Of a stretch of 64,000 nt of DNA, positions 33,474 through 43,698 are shown piece by piece (position 1 is the stretch's first letter; every line of letters begins with the position of its first letter). The notes under the pieces were generated by a model that was not told the origin of the DNA, did not search any database, and was given only the letters and a program-made list of their open reading frames with translations. A program made the position numbers and the translations under genes. The DNA is from Roseateles amylovorans (lineage in GTDB: Bacteria; Pseudomonadota; Gammaproteobacteria; Burkholderiales; Burkholderiaceae_C): assembly GCF_025398155.2 (NCBI RefSeq), contig NZ_CP104562.2, positions 2,604,001 through 2,668,000 of the forward strand, in the 5' to 3' direction.

Positions 33474-34841
33474 ATGAGCCAAGCCGAGCAAGGATTCGCC
33501 TACAGCCAGGACCAGTTCCGACAGTTGATCGAGGATGTGCTCGCCGAAGCGAAGCAGCTCGGCGCGTCGGACGCGGGTGCGGAAGTGTCTGAAGGCAGCG
33601 GCATGTCGGTGTCGGTTCGCCGCGGCCAGCTGGAGAATGTCGAGCGCAACCGAGACAAGTCGCTGGGCATTTCCGTCTACCTGGGCCAGCGGCGCGGCAA
33701 TGCCAGCACCTCCGACTTCTCGGTCAAGGCCCTGAAGGACACGGTGCGCGCCGCCTACGACATCGCCCGCTTCACTGCCGAGGACGAATTCGCCGGTCTG
33801 CCGGATGAGCAGGACCTGTCGTTGGACGCGGAGGCCCGCCCGTCCCTGGACCTGTTCCACCCCTGGGCGATCACCGCCGAGGCCGCGGCCGAACTGGCGC
33901 TGGAGTGCGAAGCTGCGGCGCTGAGGACGGATGCGCGCATCACGAATTCCGAAGGCGCGGCCGTGTCGGCGCAGCAATCGCATTTCTTCACTGGCAATTC
34001 GCGCGGCTTCCGCGGCGGTTATGCCAGCTCGCGGCATTCCCTCTCGGTCGCACCGATCGCCGGTCGCGGCGCGGGCATGGAGCGCGACGCCTGGTACAGC
34101 TCGATGCGTGACGCCGCCGATCTGGCCAGCGCCGAATCCGTCGGCCGCTACGCCGCCGAGCGCGCTCTGGCACGCCTGAAGGGCCGCAAGGTCAAGACCG
34201 CGACCGTGCCGGTGCTGTTTGAATCGCCGGTGGCCGCCGGCTTGCTGGGCGCATTGGTTCAGGCGACCAGCGGCGGCGCGCTCTACCGCCGGGCCAGCTT
34301 CCTGCTGGACAGCCTGGATCAGCAGATCCTGGCCCCGCACGTCGAGGTGGTGGAAGATCCGCATCTGCTCAAGGGCAAGGCCAGCGCGCCCTTCGATGAC
34401 GAGGGCGTCATCACGCGTCCCCGTACCGTCGTCGAGGCGGGCGTGCTCAAGGGCTATTTCCTGAGCACCTATTCGGCGCGCAAGCTGGGTCTGCGCACCA
34501 CCGGCCATGCCGGCGGCTCCCACAACCTCACGATGCGCAGCCGTGCGACCGCGCCGGGTGATGACCTGCCCACCATGCTTCGCCGGCTCGGCACTGGCCT
34601 GTTCGTCACCGAGCTGATGGGGCAGGGCGTCAATTACGTCACCGGGGACTATTCCCGCGGTGCCAGCGGCTACTGGGTCGAGAACGGGGAGATCGCCTTC
34701 CCGGTCAATGAAGTGACCATCGCCGGCAACCTGAAGGACATGTTCCGGCAGATCGTCGGCATCGGTTCGGACACCTACACCCTGGGCGGCAAGACCGTCG
34801 GCTCGCTGCTGCTGCCGCAGATGAAACTGGCCGGTTCCTGA
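33474..34841 (+). CDS. pmbA: TldE/PmbA-family protein (TldD/E protease subunit)
   Basis: TldE-like partner of the TldD metalloprotease, which processes modified peptides and the CcdA antitoxin. Length 455. It shows the family pattern SVRRGQLENVERNRDKSLGISVYLGQRRGNAS, TNSEGAAVSAQQSHFFTGNSRGF, the glycine-rich RTTGHAGGSHNLTMR, LFVTELMGQGVNYVTGDYSRGASGYWVENGEI and a conserved end with NLKDMFRQIVGIGSD. It lacks the HExxxH metal site that TldD carries, as expected for TldE. TldD is not in the window. A good terminator follows. Confidence 0.95.
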   Translation: MSQAEQGFAYSQDQFRQLIEDVLAEAKQLGASDAGAEVSEGSGMSVSVRRGQLENVERNRDKSLGISVYLGQRRGNASTSDFSVKALKDTVRAAYDIARFTAEDEFAGLPDEQDLSLDAEARPSLDLFHPWAITAEAAAELALECEAAALRTDARITNSEGAAVSAQQSHFFTGNSRGFRGGYASSRHSLSVAPIAGRGAGMERDAWYSSMRDAADLASAESVGRYAAERALARLKGRKVKTATVPVLFESPVAAGLLGALVQATSGGALYRRASFLLDSLDQQILAPHVEVVEDPHLLKGKASAPFDDEGVITRPRTVVEAGVLKGYFLSTYSARKLGLRTTGHAGGSHNLTMRSRATAPGDDLPTMLRRLGTGLFVTELMGQGVNYVTGDYSRGASGYWVENGEIAFPVNEVTIAGNLKDMFRQIVGIGSDTYTLGGKTVGSLLLPQMKLAGS

Positions 34842-34849
34842 TCGAGCCC

Positions 34850-34888
34850 AGCCGTGCGCCCGTGCATGACGGGCCCGCGGCTTTCTTC
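34850..34888 (+). terminator. Intrinsic terminator of pmbA
   Basis: A 14-bp stem with two imperfect pairs (34850-34863 with 34869-34882, loop GCATG) is followed by TTCTTCTT, beginning 9 nt after the pmbA stop. Confidence 0.75.
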
Positions 34889-34901
34889 TTGGTCGCCCGG
34901 C

Positions 34902-36521
34902 TTATTTCACGGTCGCCCAGCGCAGCTCGAACCAGTTGTCCGGGCGGTGCTGCACCGTCACGTTCTGACGTGTGGCCCAGGGAATCATCTGACGATGGAG
35001 CGGAATCAGGTGGATCTGCGCCTTGAACTCGGCCAGCACCTCCCTGATCAGGGCTTCGCGCTTCTTGGGATCGGCCTCGATGCTGGAGGCGGCCGCCAGC
35101 GCATCGAACTTGTCGTCGCGCCAGTTGCCGAAGTTGTAGTTGCCGACGCCCTTGTCGCTGCGGTTGCGCAGCACCGGGGTGATCAGGGTTTCCGCGTCGG
35201 TGATGGTGCCGCCCCAGCCGTAAAGGTAGAGGCTGGTGTCGAGCTTTTCCAGCTTGGGGAACATCAGCACCCGCGGCTGGGCATTGACGCGGACCTTCAC
35301 CTTCAATTGCGCCCACATCGAGGCCAGTGCCAGGCAGATCTCCTCGTCATTGATGTAGCGGTTGTTCGGGCAGTCCAACGTCACCTCAAAGCCGTCGGCG
35401 AAGCCTGCATCCGACATCAACTTGCGCGAGGCGGCAAGGTCGTAAGGCAATCGGGCCTCGAGCTGCGGATCGTTGAAGGCGCCCAGCGGCGAGGGCGTCA
35501 GTCCGCCGGTGGGCACGCTCAGGCCGTTCATCAGCTTGGTGCGGATGGCGTTGATGTCGATGGCCTGGTAGAGCGCCTGGCGCACCCGCAGGTCCTTGAA
35601 CGGGTTCTTGTCGCCCGGGACCTTGCCGTAGAGCAACTTGTCGCGTGACTGGTCCATGCCGATGAAGATCAGCCGATTCTCCGGACCTTCCTGCACCTTC
35701 ACGCCTGCGGTCTGCTTCAGGCGGGGGATGTCGCGTGGCGCCGGGTCGACGACGAAGTCGATTTCGCCCGAGATCAGCGCGGCGAGCCGCGTCGCATCGT
35801 TGCCGATGGGCGTGTAGACGGCGTCCTGCACATTGCCGTCGAACTTGCCCCACCAGTTCGGGTTGCGCTTGAAGGTCGTGCGCACGCCAGGCTGACGGTC
35901 CACCAGGATGTAGGGGCCGGTGCCATTGGCATGGGTGGCGGCATAGGTCTCTTCCCGGTCCTTGAAGCTCTGCGGCTTGGTGACCTTGTACTGCTCGCTC
36001 CAGCGCTTGCTCATGATGAACAGCGTGTCCAGGTGCTGCAGGAAGATCGGATTGACCTTGTCGAGCTGGAAGTCGACGGTGTGGTCGTCGATCTTCTTCG
36101 GCGTGCCTACCGCCTGCGCATAAACGCTGATCTGCGAGTTCGGATCCTTGGCGCGCTGGATCGAGAAGACCACATCGTCGGCGGTGAACGGGCTGCCGTC
36201 ATGGAATTTCACGCCCTGACGCAGCTTGAGCCGCCACAGGGTGGGTTTCACCTGCGTCCATTCGGTGGCCAGTCCCGGCACGATGGCCAGTTGTTGGTCC
36301 CGCGAGACGAGGCGCTCGTAAGTCTGACCATTGATGGAATTGGTCAGGATTTCGTTTTGCGAATGTGGATCCGCGGTCTGCATGTCGCCCTGGCTGGCCC
36401 AGCGCAGGGTTTGCGCGCTGGCGATCCCGACGCTGAACAGGCTGCCGGCGGCCAGCGCCCAGGGCAGCAGGGCGCGGGCAGTCCGCGTCGTGCTGATGCG
36501 AGTGGCGGTCTTCAGGATCAT
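34902..36521 (-). CDS. Periplasmic dipeptide/oligopeptide-type substrate-binding protein
   Basis: Solute-binding protein of ABC transporter family 5 (DppA/OppA-like). From ATG 36521 it is 539 residues, with signal peptide ALLPWALAAGSLFSVGIASA cut before QTLRW. Conserved blocks include ADPHSQNEILTNSINGQTYERLV, TLWRLKLRQGVKFHDGSPFTADDVVFS, and LRVRQALYQAIDINAI, then SDAGFADGFEVTLDCPNNRY. No permease or ATPase genes are adjacent, so it must pair with a transporter coded elsewhere. Substrate (peptide, nickel, glutathione) cannot be told. Confidence 0.9.
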   Translation of the reverse strand: MILKTATRISTTRTARALLPWALAAGSLFSVGIASAQTLRWASQGDMQTADPHSQNEILTNSINGQTYERLVSRDQQLAIVPGLATEWTQVKPTLWRLKLRQGVKFHDGSPFTADDVVFSIQRAKDPNSQISVYAQAVGTPKKIDDHTVDFQLDKVNPIFLQHLDTLFIMSKRWSEQYKVTKPQSFKDREETYAATHANGTGPYILVDRQPGVRTTFKRNPNWWGKFDGNVQDAVYTPIGNDATRLAALISGEIDFVVDPAPRDIPRLKQTAGVKVQEGPENRLIFIGMDQSRDKLLYGKVPGDKNPFKDLRVRQALYQAIDINAIRTKLMNGLSVPTGGLTPSPLGAFNDPQLEARLPYDLAASRKLMSDAGFADGFEVTLDCPNNRYINDEEICLALASMWAQLKVKVRVNAQPRVLMFPKLEKLDTSLYLYGWGGTITDAETLITPVLRNRSDKGVGNYNFGNWRDDKFDALAAASSIEADPKKREALIREVLAEFKAQIHLIPLHRQMIPWATRQNVTVQHRPDNWFELRWATVK

Positions 36522-36856
36522 GGTCTGGGCATCTCCATCAATCGGCGATTGGCCCCGGCAGTGCGACAGGCGGGCGACGCTCGGGGGCGGTGGGCGGGTT
36601 CGCGGGTGGTCCGGGGCAAGCGTGGTGCCCTCGGTGAGGGCGTTCGAGTTTAGAGGCAGGGGCGGAAGCTGCGACAATGTGTTGTTGCGGGCCGGACGTC
36701 ATGGCGAGCAAGATGCGAATCTCGCGCCCCGTATGCGTGCATCTCGCGTCAGCATCGCGCACACGTCAAGGCTGCCGGACCGGCCGGATCTCCCTCCGGC
36801 CCGACGCCGCAGCCGCGCGCCCATTCCACCCACGAACCGAGCAGAGTCCATCCGCC
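36522..36856. other. Divergent gap between binding-protein gene and ettA
   Basis: About 335 bp. I see no gene, repeat, clear promoter pair or structured RNA in it. An open frame runs through it in phase with ettA, but the residues are not conserved. Confidence 0.4.
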
Positions 36857-38510
<1,654 letters not shown>

Positions 38511-38521
<11 letters not shown>

Positions 38522-38537
38522 GCGATCGATCACCTGA
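38511..38537. repeat. 11-bp direct repeat at the ettA stop
   Basis: CGATCACCTGA occurs at 38511-38521 (ending with the ettA TGA) and again at 38527-38537. Confidence 0.85.
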
Positions 38538-38601
38538 TCGATTGAACGGCTGACTGCCGCTTCGGCGGCGGCGCCAACGGTCGAGCGAACTCGCCCGACA
38601 G

Positions 38602-38657
38602 CGCCCGGGGCGCCCCAGATGCCGCACATGCAGCGTCTCGGGCGTCCCGGGCGTTTT
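38602..38657 (+). terminator. Intrinsic terminator downstream of ettA
   Basis: CGCCCGGG (38602-38609) pairs with CCCGGGCG (38646-38653); the stem continues inward as GCGCCC with GGGCGT (one wobble) and partly AGATGC with GCGTCT. TTTTC follows. Located 80 nt after the ettA stop. Confidence 0.75.
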
Positions 38658-39081
38658 CATTGGTGGGCTCGATGGCTCGCTCGGGCGTCCCTGTCCATTG
38701 CGGATCGAATCACTCTGCCAGCCAGCCAGCCAGCCAGCGGGCCAGCCGACCAGCCAGCCTGCCTGCCGGGCGGTAGGTACGGGGCCCGGTGCCTTTGAAT
38801 GTGTCGGGTTTGAAAAGAGCCCTATACCGACCCGCGTCCTTCGCACCACCCGGTTGCGCGGCGTTTTGGACCTTCCGCCGGACGCCTGAGCCCGTCACCG
38901 CACGCTTTCAGGCGTGTCCCGTGTGTCCGTCCATCCCGCATGGCGGTGCCGACGTCCGGTGAAGCAGCGGCCAGGCAGCGTCAAGTCTCTTTGAGGGAGT
39001 TCATCTTTCTTTACGGGCCGCCCACGGCCAACTTACCTGAGTCGCCGACGATGCACTCATCCCGAAACCAAGGAGATGTTC
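38658..39081. other. Gap between ettA terminator and spy-like gene
   Basis: Contains a (gcca)n tetranucleotide array at 38717-38738 with decayed copies to about 38767, no convincing gene, and near its end a GTAAA-N5-ATGAA pattern on the minus strand (39001-39015) that resembles a CpxR box in one half only. Confidence 0.5.
38717..38767. repeat. gcca tetranucleotide microsatellite
   Basis: Five perfect gcca units (38717-38736), then interrupted copies (gggccagccgaccagccagcctgcctgcc). Non-coding. Confidence 0.88.
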
Positions 39082-39672
39082 ATGATGTTCCAGCGATTCT
39101 CCCGCCCGCTTCGCTCGATCCACGCCCTCGGCCTGGTGGCCGCCCTCGGCCTGGCCGCGATCGGTGTGCAAGCCGCCGAACCCAAGGCGCCCGGTGGCCC
39201 GGACGCGCCTCCCGCTCATGGCCGCCCCGGCCCCGGCCCGGGTATGCCTCGCGGTCCGATGATGATGGATGGTCGCCTGCTCAAGGAAGTCGGCGCCAGC
39301 GACGCGCAACGGGCGCAGATCAAGCAGATCTTCGAAGTCGCCCGCAACGACCTGAAGGGTCAGCACGACACCGAGCGGCAACTCCACGAGCAATTGCAGG
39401 CGCAGTTCGCCGCACCGACGCTGGACACCGCCGCCATCGAGTCCCTGCGACAGCAGATCGCGGCCCAGCATGAGGTGGTCTCCAAGCGGCTGACGCAGGC
39501 GGCGATCGACGCGGCCAAGGTGCTCACCGCCGAGCAGCGCGCCAAGGCGGCCGAGCAGTTCAAGAAGCACCGTGCCCGCATGGAAGAGCGCGTCAAGCAC
39601 ATGATGGAACACGGTGGCCGCGCCGGACGCGGTGAAGGGAGTGACCTGCCGCCCCCGCCGCCGAGCCGTTGA
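39082..39672 (+). CDS. Spy/CpxP-like periplasmic protein
   Basis: Small exported helical protein next to a CpxR/CpxA-like pair. AAGGAG at 39070-39075 abuts an ATG at 39076, so the ATG at 39082 (6 nt spacing) is the better start, giving 196 residues. The signal peptide runs to about IGVQAAEP. The mature part has a Gly/Pro/Met-rich start (PGPGMPRGPMMM), then long amphipathic helices with LLKEVGASDAQRAQIKQIFEVARNDLK and LTAEQRAKAAEQFKKHRARMEE, the Spy/CpxP LTxxQ-type pattern. Spy-like proteins act as periplasmic chaperones or as inhibitors of the sensor. A His/Met-rich tail could bind metal. 15 nt before the regulator gene. Confidence 0.85.
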   Translation: MMFQRFSRPLRSIHALGLVAALGLAAIGVQAAEPKAPGGPDAPPAHGRPGPGPGMPRGPMMMDGRLLKEVGASDAQRAQIKQIFEVARNDLKGQHDTERQLHEQLQAQFAAPTLDTAAIESLRQQIAAQHEVVSKRLTQAAIDAAKVLTAEQRAKAAEQFKKHRARMEERVKHMMEHGGRAGRGEGSDLPPPPPSR

Positions 39673-39687
39673 ACCAGGAGGCCGGCT

Positions 39688-40479
39688 ATGCTTCAGACTT
39701 TTGACGATTCAGCGGTACGCGGCCTCGCCGATTCGGCCCGGGCCGCCGCCGTTTCGCAACGCCCCATGAACCCCCGACTGCTCCTGATCGACGATGACGC
39801 ACGCTTGACGGCCATGCTGGGTGACTACCTGAGCAATGCCGGTTTCGATGTGAGCTTCGCCGGCTCGCTGGCCCAAGGCCGTGCCGAGTTGGAGGCCGGC
39901 CAGTACGAGCTGCTGGTGCTGGACCTGATGCTGCCGGATGGCGACGGCCTGGAGTTCTGCCGGCAACTGCGCGGCGACAAGCGTTGGCGCCGCCTGCCGG
40001 TGCTGATGCTGTCGGCCCGCGGCGAGCCGATGGACCGCATCCTCGGGCTGGAACTTGGCGCGGACGACTACCTCGCCAAACCCTTCGAGCCCCGTGAACT
40101 GCAGGCCCGTGTGAAGGCGCTGCTGCGCCGCACCGAGCCGCAGGCGCTGGGCGACGAGGTGCTGCGCTTTGGTCGCCTGGAGATTGACCTGGCGGCCCGG
40201 CAGGTGCGGTTGGATGGCAATGCCTGCGACCTCACCAGCCACCAGTTCGACCTGCTGGTCGTGCTGGCCCAAAGTCCGGGCCGGGTGCTCTCGCGCGACC
40301 AGATCATGGATGCGCTCAAGGGCCATCCGCTGGAGGCCTTCGATCGCTCCATCGACGTCCACATCTCGCGCATCCGCGCGTTGATCGAGGATGACGCCAA
40401 GAACCCGCGACGGGTGCTGACGGTCCGCGGCGCCGGCTACGTGTTCGCACGCAAGCAAGACGCCGAAGGCCTGGAGTGA
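39688..40479 (+). CDS. OmpR-family response regulator (CpxR-like)
   Basis: DNA-binding response regulator: receiver domain with LLLIDDDARL, phospho-acceptor Asp79 in LLVLDLMLPDGDG, LSARG and the Lys of LAKPFEPREL; then an OmpR winged helix with DLTSHQFDLLVVLAQSPGRVLSRDQIMDALKG, DRSIDVHISRIRALIEDD and VRGAGYVFA. AGGAGG 6-7 nt before ATG 39688 supports this start (263 aa), though the first 26 residues are extra and Met27 fits the family start better. Its stop overlaps the kinase GTG (GTGA). With the Spy-like gene just upstream it forms a CpxPRA-like envelope stress locus. Confidence 0.92.
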   Translation: MLQTFDDSAVRGLADSARAAAVSQRPMNPRLLLIDDDARLTAMLGDYLSNAGFDVSFAGSLAQGRAELEAGQYELLVLDLMLPDGDGLEFCRQLRGDKRWRRLPVLMLSARGEPMDRILGLELGADDYLAKPFEPRELQARVKALLRRTEPQALGDEVLRFGRLEIDLAARQVRLDGNACDLTSHQFDLLVVLAQSPGRVLSRDQIMDALKGHPLEAFDRSIDVHISRIRALIEDDAKNPRRVLTVRGAGYVFARKQDAEGLE

Positions 40480-42185
40480 AGTCGCTCTACCTTCGCATCT
40501 ACGTCACCGTGGTGGTGGTGCTGCTCGCCTTTGCGATCGGCTCCGCCTGGCTGTTCCAGGGTCGCATCGAGCAAGAGCGCGGCACCTTCGAGCAAGCGGC
40601 TTCCGAGCGTCTGGTCGCGATGGCCGTGCTGGTCCAGCGTGCGCTGCCGGCCGCCTCGGCGCCTGCGGGGGAGCAAGCGGATTCCGTCGAGGACTGGGGC
40701 CAGCGCCTGCGCATGGCCCTGGCGCTGGAAGATGCGAAGGGGCGGCGCATCGGCGCCTCGCCGCTGTTCGAGCGGCGTGAAGACCTGCCGGGCACGCGGG
40801 TGCTGCGTGTGCCGCTGGATGACGGCCGGCACCTGCTGTTCCTGCGTCTGGCCCGTCCGCCGGCGGCTTCGGGTCCGCTGGGCGGCCCGGGTCCATTCGG
40901 TCCGGAGGATCGCGGCAGTGGCCCGCGTCGGGAGGATGGTCGGTTCGCGCAGAATCCGCAGGGCGGGCAAGAACCACTGGGCAGGCCGAACGCCCAGAAC
41001 TCCCCGAGCGCCCAGAACGCCCAGAACGCCCAGAACGCCCAGAGCTCGCCGAGCACCCAGGCCGGTGATCGGCGAGGCGACAACGCCGCGAGCGACGCGC
41101 GCGACCCGTCCGGCAATGCCGGACGTGATCCGCGCGATGTCGGTCGTGATCCCTCCCGCGATGGCGGCGATCCGCAAGCCCGCCGCGATCGGGCCGGGCG
41201 TCATGAACCGCGTCCTGAAATCGAGGCGATGCGCGAGCGCATGCTCGAACGCCTGGAGCAGCAGCGCCGTGAAGAGGCCGCCAATTCCTGGTTCCCAGGC
41301 TGGATGCCGCGGCCCAGCGGTGAAGCGCTGGCCGTGCTGTTGGCCGTGCTCTTCCTGGCGGTGGCGGGCGGTGCTTATCCGGTCGTGCGGCGGTTGACGC
41401 GTCGGCTGGAATCGCTGAAATCGGGCGTCGAGCAGTTCGGCGGCGGCGACCTCAGCTTCCGTGTCCTGGACAACGGGAAGGATGAAGTGGCCGCGCTGGC
41501 GGGAAGCTTCAACCTGGCGGCCGAGAAGATCGAAAACCTGATGCGCTCGCAAAAGAGCCTGCTGGCCAATGCGAGCCACGAGCTGCGCTCGCCGCTGGCG
41601 CGTCTGAAGATGGCATTTGCGATGCTGGACGAGGCGTCGCCGGCGCAGCGCTTCCGGCTGCAACAGGAAATCAACACCAACATCGGCGAGCTGGACGCGC
41701 TGGTGGAAGAAGTGCTGCTGGCAAGCCGACTCGAAGGTGGTGCACAGGCCCTGCGGCCGGAGAGCGTGGACCTGTTGGCGATTGCCGCCGAAGAGGCCGC
41801 TCGCGTGTCCGCCGAGGTGGATGCCGAGCCCGGCATCGAGCATGTGCCGCTGCGCGGCGACGATCGCCTGCTGCGACGCGCGCTGCGCAACCTGCTCGAG
41901 AATGCGCGGCGTTATGGCGGGCCGCAGATCGAGGTCAAGCTGCGGCGCGCCGGCGCCACGCATGTGGAGGTCCAGGTCTGCGATCGCGGACCGGGCGTGC
42001 CGGACGCGATGCGGGAGCGGATCTTCGAGGCCTTCTTCCGCCTGCCCGGCCATGCCGAAGTGTCGGGCGGTGTCGGGTTGGGTTTGAATCTGGTGAAGCA
42101 GATCGCGCTCGCCCACGACGGCTCGGTTCGATGCGAGGCTCGCGAGGGCGGCGGCAGCGTCTTCACGCTCAGTCTTCCGACCTGA
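40476..42185 (+). CDS. CpxA-like sensor histidine kinase with repeat-rich periplasmic loop
   Basis: Inner-membrane kinase partner of the preceding regulator, starting at a GTG overlapping its stop. One helix at about 7-27, a 255-residue periplasmic part, a second helix at about 284-304, HAMP, and kinase domains with SHELRSPLARLKMA (His368), NLLENARRYGG, DRGPGVPD and the late GVGLGLNLVKQIALAHDG. Between about 128 and 245 the periplasmic part is disordered: Gly/Pro-rich, then NAQNAQNAQNAQ repeats, then Arg/Asp/Pro-rich. CpxA itself has a compact sensor, so this loop looks like an expansion. A coiled coil leads into the second helix. Confidence 0.92.
   Translation: MKSLYLRIYVTVVVVLLAFAIGSAWLFQGRIEQERGTFEQAASERLVAMAVLVQRALPAASAPAGEQADSVEDWGQRLRMALALEDAKGRRIGASPLFERREDLPGTRVLRVPLDDGRHLLFLRLARPPAASGPLGGPGPFGPEDRGSGPRREDGRFAQNPQGGQEPLGRPNAQNSPSAQNAQNAQNAQSSPSTQAGDRRGDNAASDARDPSGNAGRDPRDVGRDPSRDGGDPQARRDRAGRHEPRPEIEAMRERMLERLEQQRREEAANSWFPGWMPRPSGEALAVLLAVLFLAVAGGAYPVVRRLTRRLESLKSGVEQFGGGDLSFRVLDNGKDEVAALAGSFNLAAEKIENLMRSQKSLLANASHELRSPLARLKMAFAMLDEASPAQRFRLQQEINTNIGELDALVEEVLLASRLEGGAQALRPESVDLLAIAAEEAARVSAEVDAEPGIEHVPLRGDDRLLRRALRNLLENARRYGGPQIEVKLRRAGATHVEVQVCDRGPGVPDAMRERIFEAFFRLPGHAEVSGGVGLGLNLVKQIALAHDGSVRCEAREGGGSVFTLSLPT
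41010..41045. repeat. 9-bp tandem repeat (gcccagaac) in the sensor kinase gene
   Basis: About four units of gcccagaac, coding Asn-Ala-Gln triplets in the kinase's periplasmic loop; an additional copy lies upstream at about 40991-41000. Confidence 0.88.
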
Positions 42186-42321
42186 GCGACGCCCCGGTCT
42201 GGTCCGACCTGGCTTGGCTTGGCCAGGCCAGGCCAGGCTAGAGGTTGCGGCTTCTCGCGGCCGCCCGCAGACTGGCCTCGCCCCCGAGCGTGGCGAGATC
42301 GGGCGCTTCAATCCAGTGAGG

Positions 42322-43698
42322 TCAATGCGGCGATTCGCGGCGATGCACCATCGCCAGCAGCACGCTCAGACCGATGGCCGCGGCGGTGAGGCCGGCCGCC
42401 GCCGCGCTCCAGAAGCCCATCGCGCCCTGCATGCTGGGCGGCAGCGCCTCGGCGTGTTGGCCAAAGGCCAGCCAGTAGCCACCGCCCAGGCCCAGGCCCC
42501 AGATCGCCAGGGCATAGATCACCATCGGCGCGGTGGCAATGTGATGCGCGCGCAGCACGAAAGCCGCCAGCGTTTGGCCGGCATCGGCCACATGGAACAG
42601 CCAGAGCCAGCCGAGCAGCGGCAGGGCCGCGGCAATGATGGCTGCGTCGTTGGTGTAGAGCCCCAGGACCTGACCGCGCAGCGTGAAAACGACCGCGCCC
42701 AGCACGAAGGCAATCGCCAGCGCAATCTCCAACCCATGCCAGCCCAGCCGCCGGGCCGCCGCAAAATCTCGCGCACCGAGCGCCTGCGCCACCAGGGTGC
42801 TGCAGGCATTGGCCTGCGCCAGCGGCAGCATGAACATCATGGCCACCAGGTTCGCCGCCAGCTGATGCCCCGCCACCGGCGTCATGCCCAATCGGGCAAT
42901 GAAGATCGCCATGAAGGTGAAGCCCGTGACCTCGATCAGCACCGAGGCCCCCATCGGGACGCCAAGCTTCACCAGCCGGACCAAGGTGTCCTTGCGAGGT
43001 CGATGCAGCCCCGTCGAGGCAAATCCGAATTCGCGATAGAACGGATCGCGGCGCAGCACCACCACGGCAATCAGCAGTTGGCTCCACATCACCAGTGCCG
43101 TGGCCATCGCGCAGCCGACCGCCCCGAGCGCGGGCACCTGCAGCGGTCCCAGCGAGAACCCACCGATCAGCAGCGCACTGGCAGGGAACTTCAGCAGCAA
43201 TCCGCCGATCTGCAGCGCCATCACCGCCTTCGGTCGGGAGACAGCCGTGTTGAAGCCGCGGTAGGCGGTGAAGAGCAGGGCCGCCGGTAGCGCGACGCCC
43301 AACATCCGCAGATAGTCCCGCACCTTCGCGCCGACCTCCGGCGAGACCTGCGAAATCGCCAGGAAGGGCGCCGGGAACCACAGCACCAGCTCCCCCAGCA
43401 CCGCCAGGCCCAGCGCCAGCCAGGCGGCCTGGTGCAGGCTGTCGCCCACCTCACTCATGCGGCGAGCACCGAAGAGTTGACCGGCCACCGGCGAGATCGC
43501 CAGGACCACGCCCATCAAGCCCACGAACACCGAGGTGTAGACCGCCGATCCCACAGCGAGCGCCGCCAGGTCGAGCGCCGAATGCCGGGCCACCAGCAAG
43601 GTGTCGATGGTGGAATAGGCCAGGACCGCCAACTGACCGATGAACACCGGCCAGGCCAACGGAAGGATCTGGCGCGCACTCTCCAGGCGGCGGCTCAA
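42322..43698 (-). CDS. MATE family efflux pump
   Basis: Inner-membrane multidrug/toxin exporter of the MATE (NorM-like) family with 12 predicted helices in 458 residues. Signs: ILPLAWPVFIGQLAVLAYSTIDTLLVARHSALDLAALAVG at the N-terminus, SPVAGQLFGARR, and the matching second half with GMTPVAGHQLAANLVAMMFMLPLAQANACSTLVAQALGARD. The start appears to be a TTG (43698) sharing bases with the stop of the DUF3717/DUF1289 gene (TTGA); no in-frame ATG lies near. Ends 136 nt from the convergent kinase gene; the gap holds only a ggcttggccaggcc repeat. Confidence 0.9.
   Translation of the reverse strand: MSRRLESARQILPLAWPVFIGQLAVLAYSTIDTLLVARHSALDLAALAVGSAVYTSVFVGLMGVVLAISPVAGQLFGARRMSEVGDSLHQAAWLALGLAVLGELVLWFPAPFLAISQVSPEVGAKVRDYLRMLGVALPAALLFTAYRGFNTAVSRPKAVMALQIGGLLLKFPASALLIGGFSLGPLQVPALGAVGCAMATALVMWSQLLIAVVVLRRDPFYREFGFASTGLHRPRKDTLVRLVKLGVPMGASVLIEVTGFTFMAIFIARLGMTPVAGHQLAANLVAMMFMLPLAQANACSTLVAQALGARDFAAARRLGWHGLEIALAIAFVLGAVVFTLRGQVLGLYTNDAAIIAAALPLLGWLWLFHVADAGQTLAAFVLRAHHIATAPMVIYALAIWGLGLGGGYWLAFGQHAEALPPSMQGAMGFWSAAAAGLTAAAIGLSVLLAMVHRRESPH

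Noticed and set aside
38717..38767. Possible CRISPR from gcca copies
   Set aside because: Plain tetranucleotide microsatellite without spacers.
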